From positions 62,001 to 126,000 of the forward strand of contig JAKISY010000001.1 of assembly GCA_021648365.1 (NCBI GenBank): a stretch of DNA of 64,000 nucleotides. The letters are read 5' to 3'. Origin of the DNA: Verrucomicrobiales bacterium (GTDB lineage Bacteria; Verrucomicrobiota; Verrucomicrobiia; Verrucomicrobiales; DEV007). The notes under the pieces were generated by a model. That model saw only the letters and a list, made by a program, of their open reading frames with translations, made no database searches and had not been told where the DNA came from. This document shows positions 7,917-17,274 of the stretch, piece by piece. The stretch's first letter is position 1, and each line of letters opens with the position of its first letter. Both the position numbers and the translations under genes were made by a program.

Positions 7917-9803
7917 ATGGAATCGAATGTTCGGATAGGATCAGTCAAGCCTCTGGTGAAGGCCTCGACCGAGATATTGGCGACCGGTGTGGTATCTCCT
8001 GAGGAGACACTGCAGCGCTTGCGTGAGATTCTTGAAAATGTGGAAGATGAAAACGCCTTTCTGGCTGCATCCCTTGATTTCACTCGTTTGTCCACTGGCG
8101 GAATGGCCGCGTTTCTTTTTGAACGTGCAGTAGACACTATAGCCCTTAGAGCTAGTTCATTTGCGTCTCCGTCAGGGAGGGATGATTTGAAGAAAGCGGC
8201 GGCTAAAGCGGCGGCAGGTGCATTTAACATCAGAGCCAGTATTCGTGAAGTCGCTCCGGTTGGGGGGAATTCACATGCAGTGCTAGGGGCGTTTTTTGAA
8301 CGCGGGGAAGAGGACGAGGTAACACCATCTGTAATGGTGTTGGTATTGAGTCCGGATCGTGCTCCTTTTGCCAGTCCGATTTTCTCAATTCTTCATCTGA
8401 TAACGAGAATTTTCTCTGAACGAGGTTATGTGGATCGGTTGAATCACATGGAAGCGGTGTTCCTTCAATCGACATTGCTGGTTGATTTGTTTTCCCGAGT
8501 CAGTCTCGTAGCGACTTACAAAGATGCGCTGCATCTTTTGGCCAGTGAACTGCGAGATTATTTTGATTGTCAGCGCATTGCTATCGGAGTGGGGGATGCC
8601 ATCAAGTGTCGCTTAGATGGACTTTCCGGAGTCAGTCGAATTGAGGCGGGTAGTCAGGGGGCGGGTTTGTTGCGAGCGGCAATGCGCGAAGCGTTGAGCG
8701 TGCGAAAGGCTACGGCATTTCCGCCGATCAAAAGTGATACGGAGGAATATTGGCCGGCAGTGGAGCAAACGGAGTTATTGAGTGCTTTTCATTCGGGTCA
8801 GTCGGTGACGCTGCCGCTCAATGATGCGAATGGTAAGAGGATCGGCGCATGGACTTTTCTTTGGGAGCCGGGGCAGGAGGTCACGGAACGCAAACTGGAA
8901 TTGATGGCTGCTGCGATGCCGCATGTGGCATCGTTGGTAGAGCTGGTGGGCTTAGCGCATCCACGGGGGATACGTGGTTTTGTCAGAAAATACTGGGTGC
9001 GGGCGAGTCGTTCCAAAAAGCATACGATTGTGGCGGTGCTAGGCATCGTGATGGCTGTTTTCCTATTCCCTGTTGCTTACCGTGTTCCTGCGAGCTGCGA
9101 GGTTCAGCCGTATTTCCTGCAACAGGTGGCGGCTCCCTTTGACGGAGTGCTGGAGAAGACTTTTGTGCGTCCGGGAGATCAAGTGGAAAAGGGGCAGTTG
9201 TTGGCGAAGTTGGATGGTAGGGAAATCGGCTGGCGCTTATCTCAGGCGGTAGCGCAACGCGAAATAGCGTTGAAAAAAAGAAACCAGGCGCAGGCGGGTC
9301 AGCAAGATATCGTGGCGGCTCAGATGGCAGGGCTTGAGGCAGATGCTGCAGGATTGGACGTGAGTTTGCTCGAATTTCAAAAACGTAACCTTGAAGTGCG
9401 CGCACCTTCCGCGGGGTATTTATTGACGGGGGATTTGGAGCGCTCTGAGGGGGTGCCGGTGACCTTGGGGCAAAAGCTTTTTGATATCGCTCCGATCGAA
9501 ATTCTGCGTTTGGAAATATCTGTTCCTGATTCAGAGATCCGTTGGGTGGAGGGCGAGATGAAGGTGAGTTTCCGTTTGGAAGCTTTGCCTCATAAAAGGT
9601 TTGAGGCGGTGGTTGAAAAAGTTTATCCAGTGTCTGAGATCGTTGACGGAGAGAATGTCTTTGTGGCACTGGCTCGGGTGGATAACAGCTCCCTTGAGTT
9701 GCGGCCGGGCATGAGAGGTCGGGCGCGGGTCATCAGTAAGCGTCGCTGTCTGGGCTGGATTCTTTTTCATAAACCGTGGGATTATGTGAGGGTGCGCTTA
9801 TGA
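7917..9803 (+). CDS. GAF domain-HlyD adaptor fusion, inner-membrane anchored
   Basis: 628 residues. Residues about 190-340 look like a GAF-type sensor domain followed by a helix. One transmembrane segment lies at about 368-388 (VAVLGIVMAVFLFPVAY). After it come a biotinyl-lipoyl half motif (APFDGVLEKTFVRPGDQVEKGQLLAKLDG), a helical hairpin, the second lipoyl half and a beta-barrel, as in HlyD/MFP periplasmic adaptors. The predicted topology is a cytoplasmic sensor part and a periplasmic adaptor part. The last codons overlap the next gene by ATGA, so the two are translationally coupled. The partner is the PqqD-M50-HlyD protein. The GAF ligand is unknown. The role in export is inferred from the domain set and the neighbours. 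Confidence 0.8.
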   Translation: MESNVRIGSVKPLVKASTEILATGVVSPEETLQRLREILENVEDENAFLAASLDFTRLSTGGMAAFLFERAVDTIALRASSFASPSGRDDLKKAAAKAAAGAFNIRASIREVAPVGGNSHAVLGAFFERGEEDEVTPSVMVLVLSPDRAPFASPIFSILHLITRIFSERGYVDRLNHMEAVFLQSTLLVDLFSRVSLVATYKDALHLLASELRDYFDCQRIAIGVGDAIKCRLDGLSGVSRIEAGSQGAGLLRAAMREALSVRKATAFPPIKSDTEEYWPAVEQTELLSAFHSGQSVTLPLNDANGKRIGAWTFLWEPGQEVTERKLELMAAAMPHVASLVELVGLAHPRGIRGFVRKYWVRASRSKKHTIVAVLGIVMAVFLFPVAYRVPASCEVQPYFLQQVAAPFDGVLEKTFVRPGDQVEKGQLLAKLDGREIGWRLSQAVAQREIALKKRNQAQAGQQDIVAAQMAGLEADAAGLDVSLLEFQKRNLEVRAPSAGYLLTGDLERSEGVPVTLGQKLFDIAPIEILRLEISVPDSEIRWVEGEMKVSFRLEALPHKRFEAVVEKVYPVSEIVDGENVFVALARVDNSSLELRPGMRGRARVISKRRCLGWILFHKPWDYVRVRL

Positions 9804-12103
9804 ATGCGGCAGGCAGCAATGAAGATAATACGGGATCGGTCGCCACGGATCATGCGGTTGCCGAGTTGGTAGCAGCACGCCCGTGTTTGCGTCGTGACCT
9901 GCGTTTCACGTTTCAGTTGTTGGGAGGCAAGCCCTCCTATGTGCTCGAAGATTTGACCAACCGGAGGTACTTTCAGTTGGGATTGGCTGAGTACCGTTTT
10001 CTTATCGATCTCGATGGCAAACGCAGCGCTAGAGAGGTGCTGGCAAGGAATGCTAGGGCTATGGGGGCGAGTGCCTTGAGCGAGTCACGGGTGCAGAGCC
10101 TGTTGTCGTGGTTGGTAGAAAACGAGCTCTCGGAAGCGGAGACGGCTGGACAGGAAGGTCGTCGCAGGGAGACGGTGTCTGAGCGTGAGAGCCAGAAGCC
10201 TGCACGGCTGCTGCAGAATGCTTTTTTCATGAAGATTCCGCTGGGCAATCCTGATGCTTTTCTCAACAAGATAGCGCCCTTTCTGATATGGAGTCTTTCT
10301 CCGCTGGCTGTAGTGGTCTGGTGCGGTTTGTTGATGTATGCCGGTTCTCAGTTGTTGCTTCACTGGCGGCCCTTTATGGAGACAACGCGGCAGGTGGCAC
10401 TTCCTAGCAACTGGATATTTTTATTGCTCTCGTTTGTTGGTTTGAAGTTGGTGCACGAGCTTTGGCATGGCATCGCTGCCAAGCGCTATCAAGCGCCGGT
10501 ATCAGAGTGGGGTGTTCGACTGCTGGCGCTGATCTCTCCTCTCACCTACATCGATGCGACTGCCACTTGGCGGCTGCCGGATCGTTCTGCGCGTATGGTT
10601 GTGGCTGCGGCGGGGATGTATGTTGAGTTTTTCATCGCTGCCATCGCGGTGATCGTATGGGTGCAGACCAGTCCGGGTGCGGTCAATACGATGGCTTACA
10701 ATGTGGTGTTCACGGCATCGCTGGTGACGCTGTTTTTTAATGGCAACCCTCTGATGCGTTTTGACGGGTATTACATTTTAAGTGATTGGATTCAGATTCC
10801 CAATCTGGGTTCAAAAGGGCAGCAATTTGTGTCTTGGTTAGGGCGGAAATATCTGTTGGGGATGGAGCACCAGGAACTCAGCCAGAGTATCAAGTCGCGG
10901 ATCGTGGCTATCGGGATCTACGGGGTGCTTGCAGCTGTGTGGAAAGTCGTGATTTGGGTAGGGATCATGATAATGGTTAGTGGTCTATTCAAAGGGGCAG
11001 GTCTGGTGCTAGTGGTGCTGGCAGTGATAACCGGATTGGTTGGGATGATCAAGAAGGCGTCTAAGCTGGTTTTTGCAGGAGATCGAGGTGTGCGTATTTC
11101 TTATGGCAAAACCTTCACTCGGGTGGGTGGGATTTTCGCTTTGGTTGCCGCAATCTTGATCTTTGTGCCTGTCAGTCCTTCTCCTACTCTGGTGGCTGTA
11201 GTGGATCAGCCGGGGAAAGCGCTGCTGCGTATCGATACCGACGGCTTTGTGCGTAGGGTGAGTGTGATCAATGGCGAAGCGGTGCAGAAAGGACAGTTAT
11301 TGGCGAGTTTGGAGAATCCGATCAAGAGCTTAGAGTTGCAGCGTCTGCAACTGGACGCGGCACGATCTCGTTTGATCAGTCGAAAGCATTTAGAAGCTGG
11401 CAATATCGCCGCGCACCAAGCAGAAGAGGAAAATTTGGCTAGTCTCGAAGAAGGGATCGGCACTTTGCAAGAAGAGGTGGATTCTCTTGAGATCATTGCA
11501 CCTATCGATGGGGTCATCCATGCTGATCGTCTGGAGTCCCTTCAGGGGCATTATTTGCGAACTGGAACTATCGTGATGTCGGTTTTGCCGAGCTTGCCTG
11601 AGCAATTGTTAGTGCTCATACCACAGCAGGAGATTGAGGCTTTTTCACGTCGTCAGACTGAAAATCTCAGTGTCAAAATCAGGGGCAGGCATGGAACTTT
11701 TCGTGCTCAATTGGAACGAATCGAGCGGCAGGCGAAGGTGAATTTGCCGAGGTCTTTGTTGTCGTCATCGGTCGGCGGTCCGCTGCCTGTGCGACAGCGA
11801 CCTAAGATCGAAAATGATCGGGAACGCGGATTGATGGAGGGCAGGAGAGCGGTGTCCTTGGAACAATACAGCGCACAAGATCCTATGCTAGCGGGACTCG
11901 AACTTGCGACGGCGCATCTGCTGGCATACGCGCGTTTGGAACCGGGTGCCGTTCGAGAAGGGGAGCAGTTGTATGAGGGGGAGTGGGGCTATGCTAAGCT
12001 GGAGGGTGGGCAGAGGTATCGACTTGGTGCGTGGTTATACGACAAACTAGGAGCGTATCTGCGGGAGCGTTTGGAAAAGGTGAGGGATCAATCGGCGACG
12101 TAG
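9800..12103 (+). CDS. PqqD-like / M50 site-2-protease-like / HlyD fusion protein
   Basis: 767 residues from the ATG at 9800, which overlaps the upstream stop as ATGA; an upstream GTG at 9776 is also in frame. Residues 30-125 look PqqD-like, the fold that binds peptides in RiPP maturation (YVLEDLTNRRYFQLG). Next is a multi-pass membrane region with the M50 zinc motif HELWH (H219, E220, H223) and a second ligand motif NPLMRFDG (N316, P317, D322), so the metalloprotease site looks intact. After further membrane segments, residues about 475-650 carry lipoyl halves and a hairpin like HlyD (VRRVSVINGEAVQKGQLLAS). The protein therefore combines substrate binding, intramembrane cleavage and periplasmic adaptor modules. 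Its C-terminal 120 residues are unassigned. Confidence 0.8.
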   Translation: MNAAGSNEDNTGSVATDHAVAELVAARPCLRRDLRFTFQLLGGKPSYVLEDLTNRRYFQLGLAEYRFLIDLDGKRSAREVLARNARAMGASALSESRVQSLLSWLVENELSEAETAGQEGRRRETVSERESQKPARLLQNAFFMKIPLGNPDAFLNKIAPFLIWSLSPLAVVVWCGLLMYAGSQLLLHWRPFMETTRQVALPSNWIFLLLSFVGLKLVHELWHGIAAKRYQAPVSEWGVRLLALISPLTYIDATATWRLPDRSARMVVAAAGMYVEFFIAAIAVIVWVQTSPGAVNTMAYNVVFTASLVTLFFNGNPLMRFDGYYILSDWIQIPNLGSKGQQFVSWLGRKYLLGMEHQELSQSIKSRIVAIGIYGVLAAVWKVVIWVGIMIMVSGLFKGAGLVLVVLAVITGLVGMIKKASKLVFAGDRGVRISYGKTFTRVGGIFALVAAILIFVPVSPSPTLVAVVDQPGKALLRIDTDGFVRRVSVINGEAVQKGQLLASLENPIKSLELQRLQLDAARSRLISRKHLEAGNIAAHQAEEENLASLEEGIGTLQEEVDSLEIIAPIDGVIHADRLESLQGHYLRTGTIVMSVLPSLPEQLLVLIPQQEIEAFSRRQTENLSVKIRGRHGTFRAQLERIERQAKVNLPRSLLSSSVGGPLPVRQRPKIENDRERGLMEGRRAVSLEQYSAQDPMLAGLELATAHLLAYARLEPGAVREGEQLYEGEWGYAKLEGGQRYRLGAWLYDKLGAYLRERLEKVRDQSAT

Positions 12104-12122
12104 TTTGACATTTAGGGAGCTG

Positions 12123-12989
12123 TCAGCTTTTTGGGATGAGAACGTGGGCCTGGGAGCCGCCGCGAATGGCGTGTTTCATGTTCTCGATACGTAGGCTGAT
12201 TCTTACGGTGTTACTGGAGGAATCGATCACGGGGGAAATGAATTCGATGGTGCCGCTGATAGCTTTTGTTTTTTTATCTGCGCTTGGATTTGAACGAAGT
12301 TTTAGATCCAGCTCGATGGGGAGTTGGTCGCCTATTTTGATCAATGCCACTGATGAAGCGGGTATGTGAGCGGTCGCCTTGAGAACATCAATTTTGACGA
12401 TCTGGATCAAGTAATTATCTCGACTGGCTTCAATGGTGGTGACGGTTTCAGCGATATCTTTGTTGATTTGTGAAACAATCCCGTTGATGGGGCTATACAA
12501 AATACGGTCATCGAGCTCGCGTTTGATTTGCTCTGCTTGAAGGTGGAACACTCGTTGTTGTTCCTGTGCATCGACTAGGCGGCCTTCGCTTGATTTCATG
12601 TTAGCATTTTGTCGTTCGAGTTCGAAGTTGTTGGACAAACCTTGTGTATCGAGATCGGCGAGTTTGTCGTAGCGTCCCTTCTCCAGAGTGTATTCACTTT
12701 GCGCCGCCAGTATGCGCCCTTTGTTTTCCGATTGGGCGGTCGCCACGGCTAGGCGTGCTTCGATCACCTTGCTGTCGAGTTTGACCAAGGCGTCACCTTT
12801 TTTCACGGTTTGTCCCTCTGTGACGAGGAGTTCGCGGATGACGCCGCTCTCTGCAGGGGAAATCTCAATACTGCGGTAGGGTTCGAGGTAGGTGAGGATC
12901 CGCAGTTGAGCGGGTGCTTGCTGCTGGGCGAATGTCGCAGCAGGTACGCTCAGAAAGATTAGAAAGAGTGTTAGGTATAAGCCTTTCAT
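12123..12989 (-). CDS. HlyD/MFP-family periplasmic adaptor subunit
   Basis: 288 residues from the ATG at 12989, chosen because a clean signal peptide follows (GLYLTLFLIFLSVPAATFAQ) and because it overlaps the upstream stop codon as TGATG. The mature protein has a lipoyl half (ISPAESGVIRELLVTEGQ), a coiled-coil hairpin, a second lipoyl half (LYSPINGIVSQINKD) and a beta-barrel ending in IRGGSQAHVLIPKS. This is the plan of the membrane-fusion subunit that joins an inner-membrane motor to a TolC-type channel. Its operon partners are exactly a TolC-like channel and a SecA-like ATPase. No RND or ABC pump gene is present in the window. Its 3' end lies 19 bp from the 3' end of the convergent M50 fusion gene. 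Confidence 0.85.
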   Translation of the reverse strand: MKGLYLTLFLIFLSVPAATFAQQQAPAQLRILTYLEPYRSIEISPAESGVIRELLVTEGQTVKKGDALVKLDSKVIEARLAVATAQSENKGRILAAQSEYTLEKGRYDKLADLDTQGLSNNFELERQNANMKSSEGRLVDAQEQQRVFHLQAEQIKRELDDRILYSPINGIVSQINKDIAETVTTIEASRDNYLIQIVKIDVLKATAHIPASSVALIKIGDQLPIELDLKLRSNPSADKKTKAISGTIEFISPVIDSSSNTVRISLRIENMKHAIRGGSQAHVLIPKS

Positions 12990-14983
12990 CACGCCAGTGT
13001 TTTTTTGGTTTGGTCCAGCCACTCGTCGCGGTGAGCCATCTGGAGTCGTTGCTGGTATCGGATACGCTCAACCCTGTGCTGCAGTTGGTCAATGGATTTA
13101 CTGATCGCTGGATCGACTTGTCCTAGTTCACTGGCATGACTATTGCGGATCCGATCGCCAAGTTCGGGTTCGTAATGCTCGAAGAGAAAGTCGTCTGCAC
13201 TGACATAGGAACAAGCGGTTCCCGCTTGGCCTTGACGGGCTGTGCGACCAATCAATTGTCGATCGATTCGGCGGGACTCGTTGCGCTCGACAAGGATCAC
13301 GTGAAGACCTCCGTTGGCTAGAGTCTCGGGACTGATATCGATATGAGTCCCGCGTCCCGCCATGTTGGTCGCTATGAGAATGCTTCCTTGTTGCCCAGCT
13401 GTAGAGATGATGTCGCTTTCCTCTTCATCTTGCTTGGCATTTAGCACACGGTGTTGGACACCTTTTTCTTTCAGTAGTTCGGAGATGTCTTCACTCACTT
13501 GGATGGTGCGAGTCCCTACTAATACGGGCTGCCCAGCTTGTTTGCGCTCTTGAATATCTCGCAGGATAGCGCTGAAACAGGTTTCACGGGAAATATAAAC
13601 TCGTTCTGGAAGGACATCGCGAGCGCAGGGGCGATGTTCTGGAATAGGAATGACGGGCATTTTGAAAAAGTGCCAGAATTCTCCGGCACTTTCTTGCCCT
13701 GTTCCGGTCATGCCGCAGGTGATTTCATACTGTGCAAAAAAGCGTTGACGGGTGATGCTGGCGGAATCGATGTTCTCGGGGCGTGGAGTTAATTCCTCCT
13801 TCGCTTCGATGGCCTGATGCAGGCCTTCTCGCCAGGTTCGTTCATCATGGCGGCGTCCGGTGAATTCATCGACGATGCACACTTTATCTTCGACAACTAC
13901 GTAGTGGATATCGCGAGTGAAAAAATGCTCTGCCTTGAGGGCATTGAGCACGTAGATTTCCCAAGGCCGCATCAGCGATTCCCAAGGTATGCCTGGAGCA
14001 TCGTAGATCACATCGCGCCCGATAGGGCTTAGTTGGATGGTGCGTTTCAGCGTTTCAATGCTGTAGTGGACATCCTCTTCAATGGAGTTGATCAAATTGA
14101 GTGCGCGTAAATAAGGAGCGTCACTTTCTGGGGTATCTGGCCCCGCTTGAGATATCAGTAGCGGGGAGCCTGCTTCGTCGATGAGCACGCTATCGATTTC
14201 ATCGACGATGGCAAAGCTTAGGCTTCTCTGCACGGTGCTCGGACGCGGGTGTTTTTTTGCCAGTAAGGCTTCGCGTAGGCGTTCGCGTGGTCCGGGATGC
14301 GGGCATTGCATCAGCGCGAGTTGATCGCGTAGGTAGTCGAAACCAAATTCGTAACCGACGCCGTAGGTGATGTCTTTTTTGTAAGCATCAGGTTTTTCGG
14401 AAATTTTCTCCTGATCTGAAGGCAAAAGAGCTGAGGTGAGACCCAGTAGTTCAAAAATGGGTTGGGTGAATTCTTGATCTCGTTCGGCGAGGTAAGAGTT
14501 CACCGTGATGACATGGACGCCTTTGCCTGCAAGAGCAAAAAGTGAAGAGGGTAGAATGGCGGCGAGGGTCTTGCCTTCACCCGTAGCCATCTCGGCGATA
14601 CCCCCTCGCACCATGGCAAGGCCGCCTAGAATTTGCTCGGGATAAGGGAATAGCCCACAAGCTCTCCGTGAGGCTTCGCGTACGAGGGCGAAGGCGGGTA
14701 CCACAAGGTCATCGAGGGATTTTGCCAAATGGATGGGATCGATGCCATCGCGGAGTTTTTCAAACTCAGTGCGCAATTGAGCATCACTGAGAGATTCTAT
14801 TTCCTTGCCGTATTGATCAATGGCAGCGAGGCGTTGCTGGTCGGAGCGCTTGCCTTGGGGCTTAGACAGGGCGCGCCAATGATGGCTCAGACGGGCTTCG
14901 AGATAGCCCCGTCGTTCATACTGGTGTTTCAGTCCGAGTGCCATGGTGGTTGCAGGGAGTTTCGTCTCTCCGAATGAAGTCAC
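12989..14983 (-). CDS. Short SecA-like preprotein translocase ATPase
   Basis: 664 residues, against about 850-950 for housekeeping SecA. NBD1 carries Walker A GEGKT (residues 135-139) and Walker B VDEIDS (D261-S265) within the SecA signature IDEAGSPLLIS. A preprotein-crosslinking-type insert is present (DIHYVVVEDKVCIVDEFTGR, then EGLHQAIEAKE), and NBD2 has GMTGTG, NMAGRGTHI and GRTARQG. The sequence stops soon after NBD2, so most of the helical scaffold and wing, the two-helix finger and the C-terminal zinc linker are missing. The start is GTG at 14983, overlapping the upstream stop as GTGA; an in-frame ATG lies at 14944. Family knowledge says SecA drives unfolded proteins through SecY. Whether this truncated form does so, or serves the neighbouring HlyD/TolC-like proteins, is inference. 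Confidence 0.85.
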   Translation of the reverse strand: MTSFGETKLPATTMALGLKHQYERRGYLEARLSHHWRALSKPQGKRSDQQRLAAIDQYGKEIESLSDAQLRTEFEKLRDGIDPIHLAKSLDDLVVPAFALVREASRRACGLFPYPEQILGGLAMVRGGIAEMATGEGKTLAAILPSSLFALAGKGVHVITVNSYLAERDQEFTQPIFELLGLTSALLPSDQEKISEKPDAYKKDITYGVGYEFGFDYLRDQLALMQCPHPGPRERLREALLAKKHPRPSTVQRSLSFAIVDEIDSVLIDEAGSPLLISQAGPDTPESDAPYLRALNLINSIEEDVHYSIETLKRTIQLSPIGRDVIYDAPGIPWESLMRPWEIYVLNALKAEHFFTRDIHYVVVEDKVCIVDEFTGRRHDERTWREGLHQAIEAKEELTPRPENIDSASITRQRFFAQYEITCGMTGTGQESAGEFWHFFKMPVIPIPEHRPCARDVLPERVYISRETCFSAILRDIQERKQAGQPVLVGTRTIQVSEDISELLKEKGVQHRVLNAKQDEEESDIISTAGQQGSILIATNMAGRGTHIDISPETLANGGLHVILVERNESRRIDRQLIGRTARQGQAGTACSYVSADDFLFEHYEPELGDRIRNSHASELGQVDPAISKSIDQLQHRVERIRYQQRLQMAHRDEWLDQTKKTLA

Positions 14984-17274
14984 TTACTTACTTTTTTGTC
15001 ACTGACCGAGCTTTTTTTATTAGGCTGCAGCGAGGGGATCGTGGCGCGTAGCGATTCTAAGGGCTTGCCGAAAGTGCTTATCTTCCCTTGCTTGACGCGG
15101 GAAATATTCACATCTTGGTAAGTGAGGAAGGTGCCTTTGGCTTTTTCGAGAGCTGCGAAGGCTATGTTATAGGTGACCACACTGACGAGGAAACGTTCTT
15201 CGGCTTGTTGATTGCGCTGAAGGGCATCGAGGAGAATCTGCAGGCGGAACGAGATCGTCTGACCGTTATTGGCATCGATCACAAGACGTTCCTTGAGGCT
15301 GCGAACTTCTTCGCGTGTGGCTTTGAGAGTGAGGTGACGTCCCTGCATATCGCGGTAAGCGGTGAGCAGCTCGCGGTAAGTCACGACTGATTCGAGCAGC
15401 ACTGCATCCAGCGTCGAGCGGAGTGTTGCAATTTCTTTGCGAAGTTCATATTCGTTGCGCCGGTTCCGAGCCTCGGCTGTATGGTTGCCCAGAGGTTGGC
15501 TAAAGCGTAATCCAGCAATCCAACCTGGACTCTGATGCCCAAGATCGGTGTAAGCTCCTTGAATATTGCGGCTGCCGGCATCGAGTCCTGAGTTGCTTGC
15601 TTCACCTATCAGGTTCAGTTGAGGTAATAATTCGTTCTTGCTGAAATCCCGGCGAATACCAGCAGCGCGTACACGGTCGAAGCTCTGAGCGATTTCAACT
15701 CGGTTGTCGATCGCCATGCGAGCGGATTGCTGAACTTTTTCTTTGGGAGGGGAGAGCACGGGGCGGGTCAGAGGTATCAGTTCACCTTTGCCACCAATAG
15801 GAAAGTTAGGATCATTGACGAGAGCACGGAGGCGTTCTTCTGCATTGCGAACCGCCATTTCGGAACGGATCAGTGAGGTGCGTCGTTCCGAAAGCTCGGC
15901 TTGTGCTCTGAGTAAATCGCTGGCGGTAACTTCGCCAGGACGTTTTTCGATCTTCTCGGTGATTTCCGCAGTTTCCTTCACCAGCTCTCGACGTAACATG
16001 AACGCAGAGCGTGCGAGGTAAATCCCCCAGTAGGCCTGATTGACCTCAAGAAGATGGTTCTCTAAGGATCGGATGTATTCGGCGGCTGCCATGCGCGAGT
16101 CGAGTTGGGCAACCTTGAGGCTGGCATGATTGTAAGCATAACCTCCTCCTCTGAGCAGTGGTTGGGTGATAGAAAAGACGATTTGCGATGCGGTCTGAGC
16201 ATTGGGATCGGTGAACTGAGAGTTGTTCTTCAAGCTTGAAAGTCGATTGGAGAGGGAGACCTTGGCTCCGGTGGTACTGAGCATCTTGCGAACTCCTGCT
16301 TCAGCTTCTTTCAGGTCTTGAATAAAGCGCCCCGTTTGACCTGTTGTGAGGGTCGAGCCAGTAGGCTCGTCGGTTCTGGTGACTGTGCCATCCGCAAATA
16401 ATTCGAGGTCATATTGACCGCGAGCTTCGTCGTAGCTGGTTTCTCTGATCAGTGGATTGTAGCTGAACACATCTACTTGATTGGAGTTGATCAGTGCACG
16501 AGCGTAGATGTCCTCTAGGCGCTGCCCCATACGCTGTTGATCCGGCCAGAATTCATCTTGGATGCCACGAAACCAGGTGGCTTCGATTTCCTGTGGAACT
16601 GGAGGCAGTTTTTTGACGCCTGGCAAGCGCAGGTCTGCGGCAGTGATGTCGTTGACCCGTGCATCAAAGCTAGCGTAAATTTGTGCTACTAGATTTTCTA
16701 CAGCTTTTTCCTGCTTGGTTTTACGATAGTCCTTGGTATCGAGGGCTGGGTAACGTGAGGCAAGATCCGATTTCATTTCCACGGGAGCGGTGATCACTAC
16801 AGCTGCTTTTTTATTTTTCCGTGATAATAGTCGTCCTAGCCAGCCTTTTTTCTCTGGATTTTCGCTCGATTTAGATTCTGCCGGCTCACGAACCGGAGTT
16901 GGTGTGGCCTCAGTCTTAGTTTGCTGAGCAGTGGAGGCAGGGACGCTTTTTGGTGGCTTTGAACTGGTTTTTCGTGAAGAGAAAAGGCCTTTAAAGAAGC
17001 CGCTGCCCTTTTTTGAAGCGTGGTTGTTTGCTAATGCTTGCTCCTTCGATGTAATAGGTTTATCCTCTTCGGAGGATGAAGAACTTGCCTGATCCGTCTC
17101 TGAGTCAAGATTAGAACCCGTTTTGCTTGAGTTAGCCTGCTTGATGACGGAATTAGGTTCGGCCTGAACTTGCCCAATAGAAACGTGCATTCCGATCAGA
17201 ACCGTCAGAGTCGCCGTTACTATTAGGGTTCGACGAGTGGGTAGGTCGATATACTTGAAAAATGTCGTAAGCAT
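14980..17274 (-). CDS. TolC-family outer-membrane channel-like protein
   Basis: 764 residues from the ATG at 17274, chosen because a signal peptide follows (TLIVTATLTVLIGMHVSIGQVQA); an upstream in-frame ATG at 17373 would add 33 residues. After the signal peptide come about 150 low-complexity Ser/Lys/Pro-rich residues, then a region with long alpha-helical repeats typical of the outer-membrane efflux domain (ITQPLLRGGGY, RPGEVTASDLLRAQAEL, GLRFSQPLGNHTAEARNR). The last two match the internal duplication seen in TolC proteins. It starts the minus-strand operon and overlaps the SecA-like gene by 4 bp. It most likely forms the outer-membrane exit duct for the adaptor(s) in this locus. The lysine-rich N-terminal extension is unusual for TolC. 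Confidence 0.85.
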   Translation of the reverse strand: MLTTFFKYIDLPTRRTLIVTATLTVLIGMHVSIGQVQAEPNSVIKQANSSKTGSNLDSETDQASSSSSEEDKPITSKEQALANNHASKKGSGFFKGLFSSRKTSSKPPKSVPASTAQQTKTEATPTPVREPAESKSSENPEKKGWLGRLLSRKNKKAAVVITAPVEMKSDLASRYPALDTKDYRKTKQEKAVENLVAQIYASFDARVNDITAADLRLPGVKKLPPVPQEIEATWFRGIQDEFWPDQQRMGQRLEDIYARALINSNQVDVFSYNPLIRETSYDEARGQYDLELFADGTVTRTDEPTGSTLTTGQTGRFIQDLKEAEAGVRKMLSTTGAKVSLSNRLSSLKNNSQFTDPNAQTASQIVFSITQPLLRGGGYAYNHASLKVAQLDSRMAAAEYIRSLENHLLEVNQAYWGIYLARSAFMLRRELVKETAEITEKIEKRPGEVTASDLLRAQAELSERRTSLIRSEMAVRNAEERLRALVNDPNFPIGGKGELIPLTRPVLSPPKEKVQQSARMAIDNRVEIAQSFDRVRAAGIRRDFSKNELLPQLNLIGEASNSGLDAGSRNIQGAYTDLGHQSPGWIAGLRFSQPLGNHTAEARNRRNEYELRKEIATLRSTLDAVLLESVVTYRELLTAYRDMQGRHLTLKATREEVRSLKERLVIDANNGQTISFRLQILLDALQRNQQAEERFLVSVVTYNIAFAALEKAKGTFLTYQDVNISRVKQGKISTFGKPLESLRATIPSLQPNKKSSVSDKKVSK

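Noticed and set aside
8983..9669. 228-codon minus-strand frame inside the GAF-HlyD gene
   Set aside because: It is antisense to a clear HlyD domain. Its composition (Pro, Arg, Ser rich) is typical of reverse translation of a GC-rich gene.
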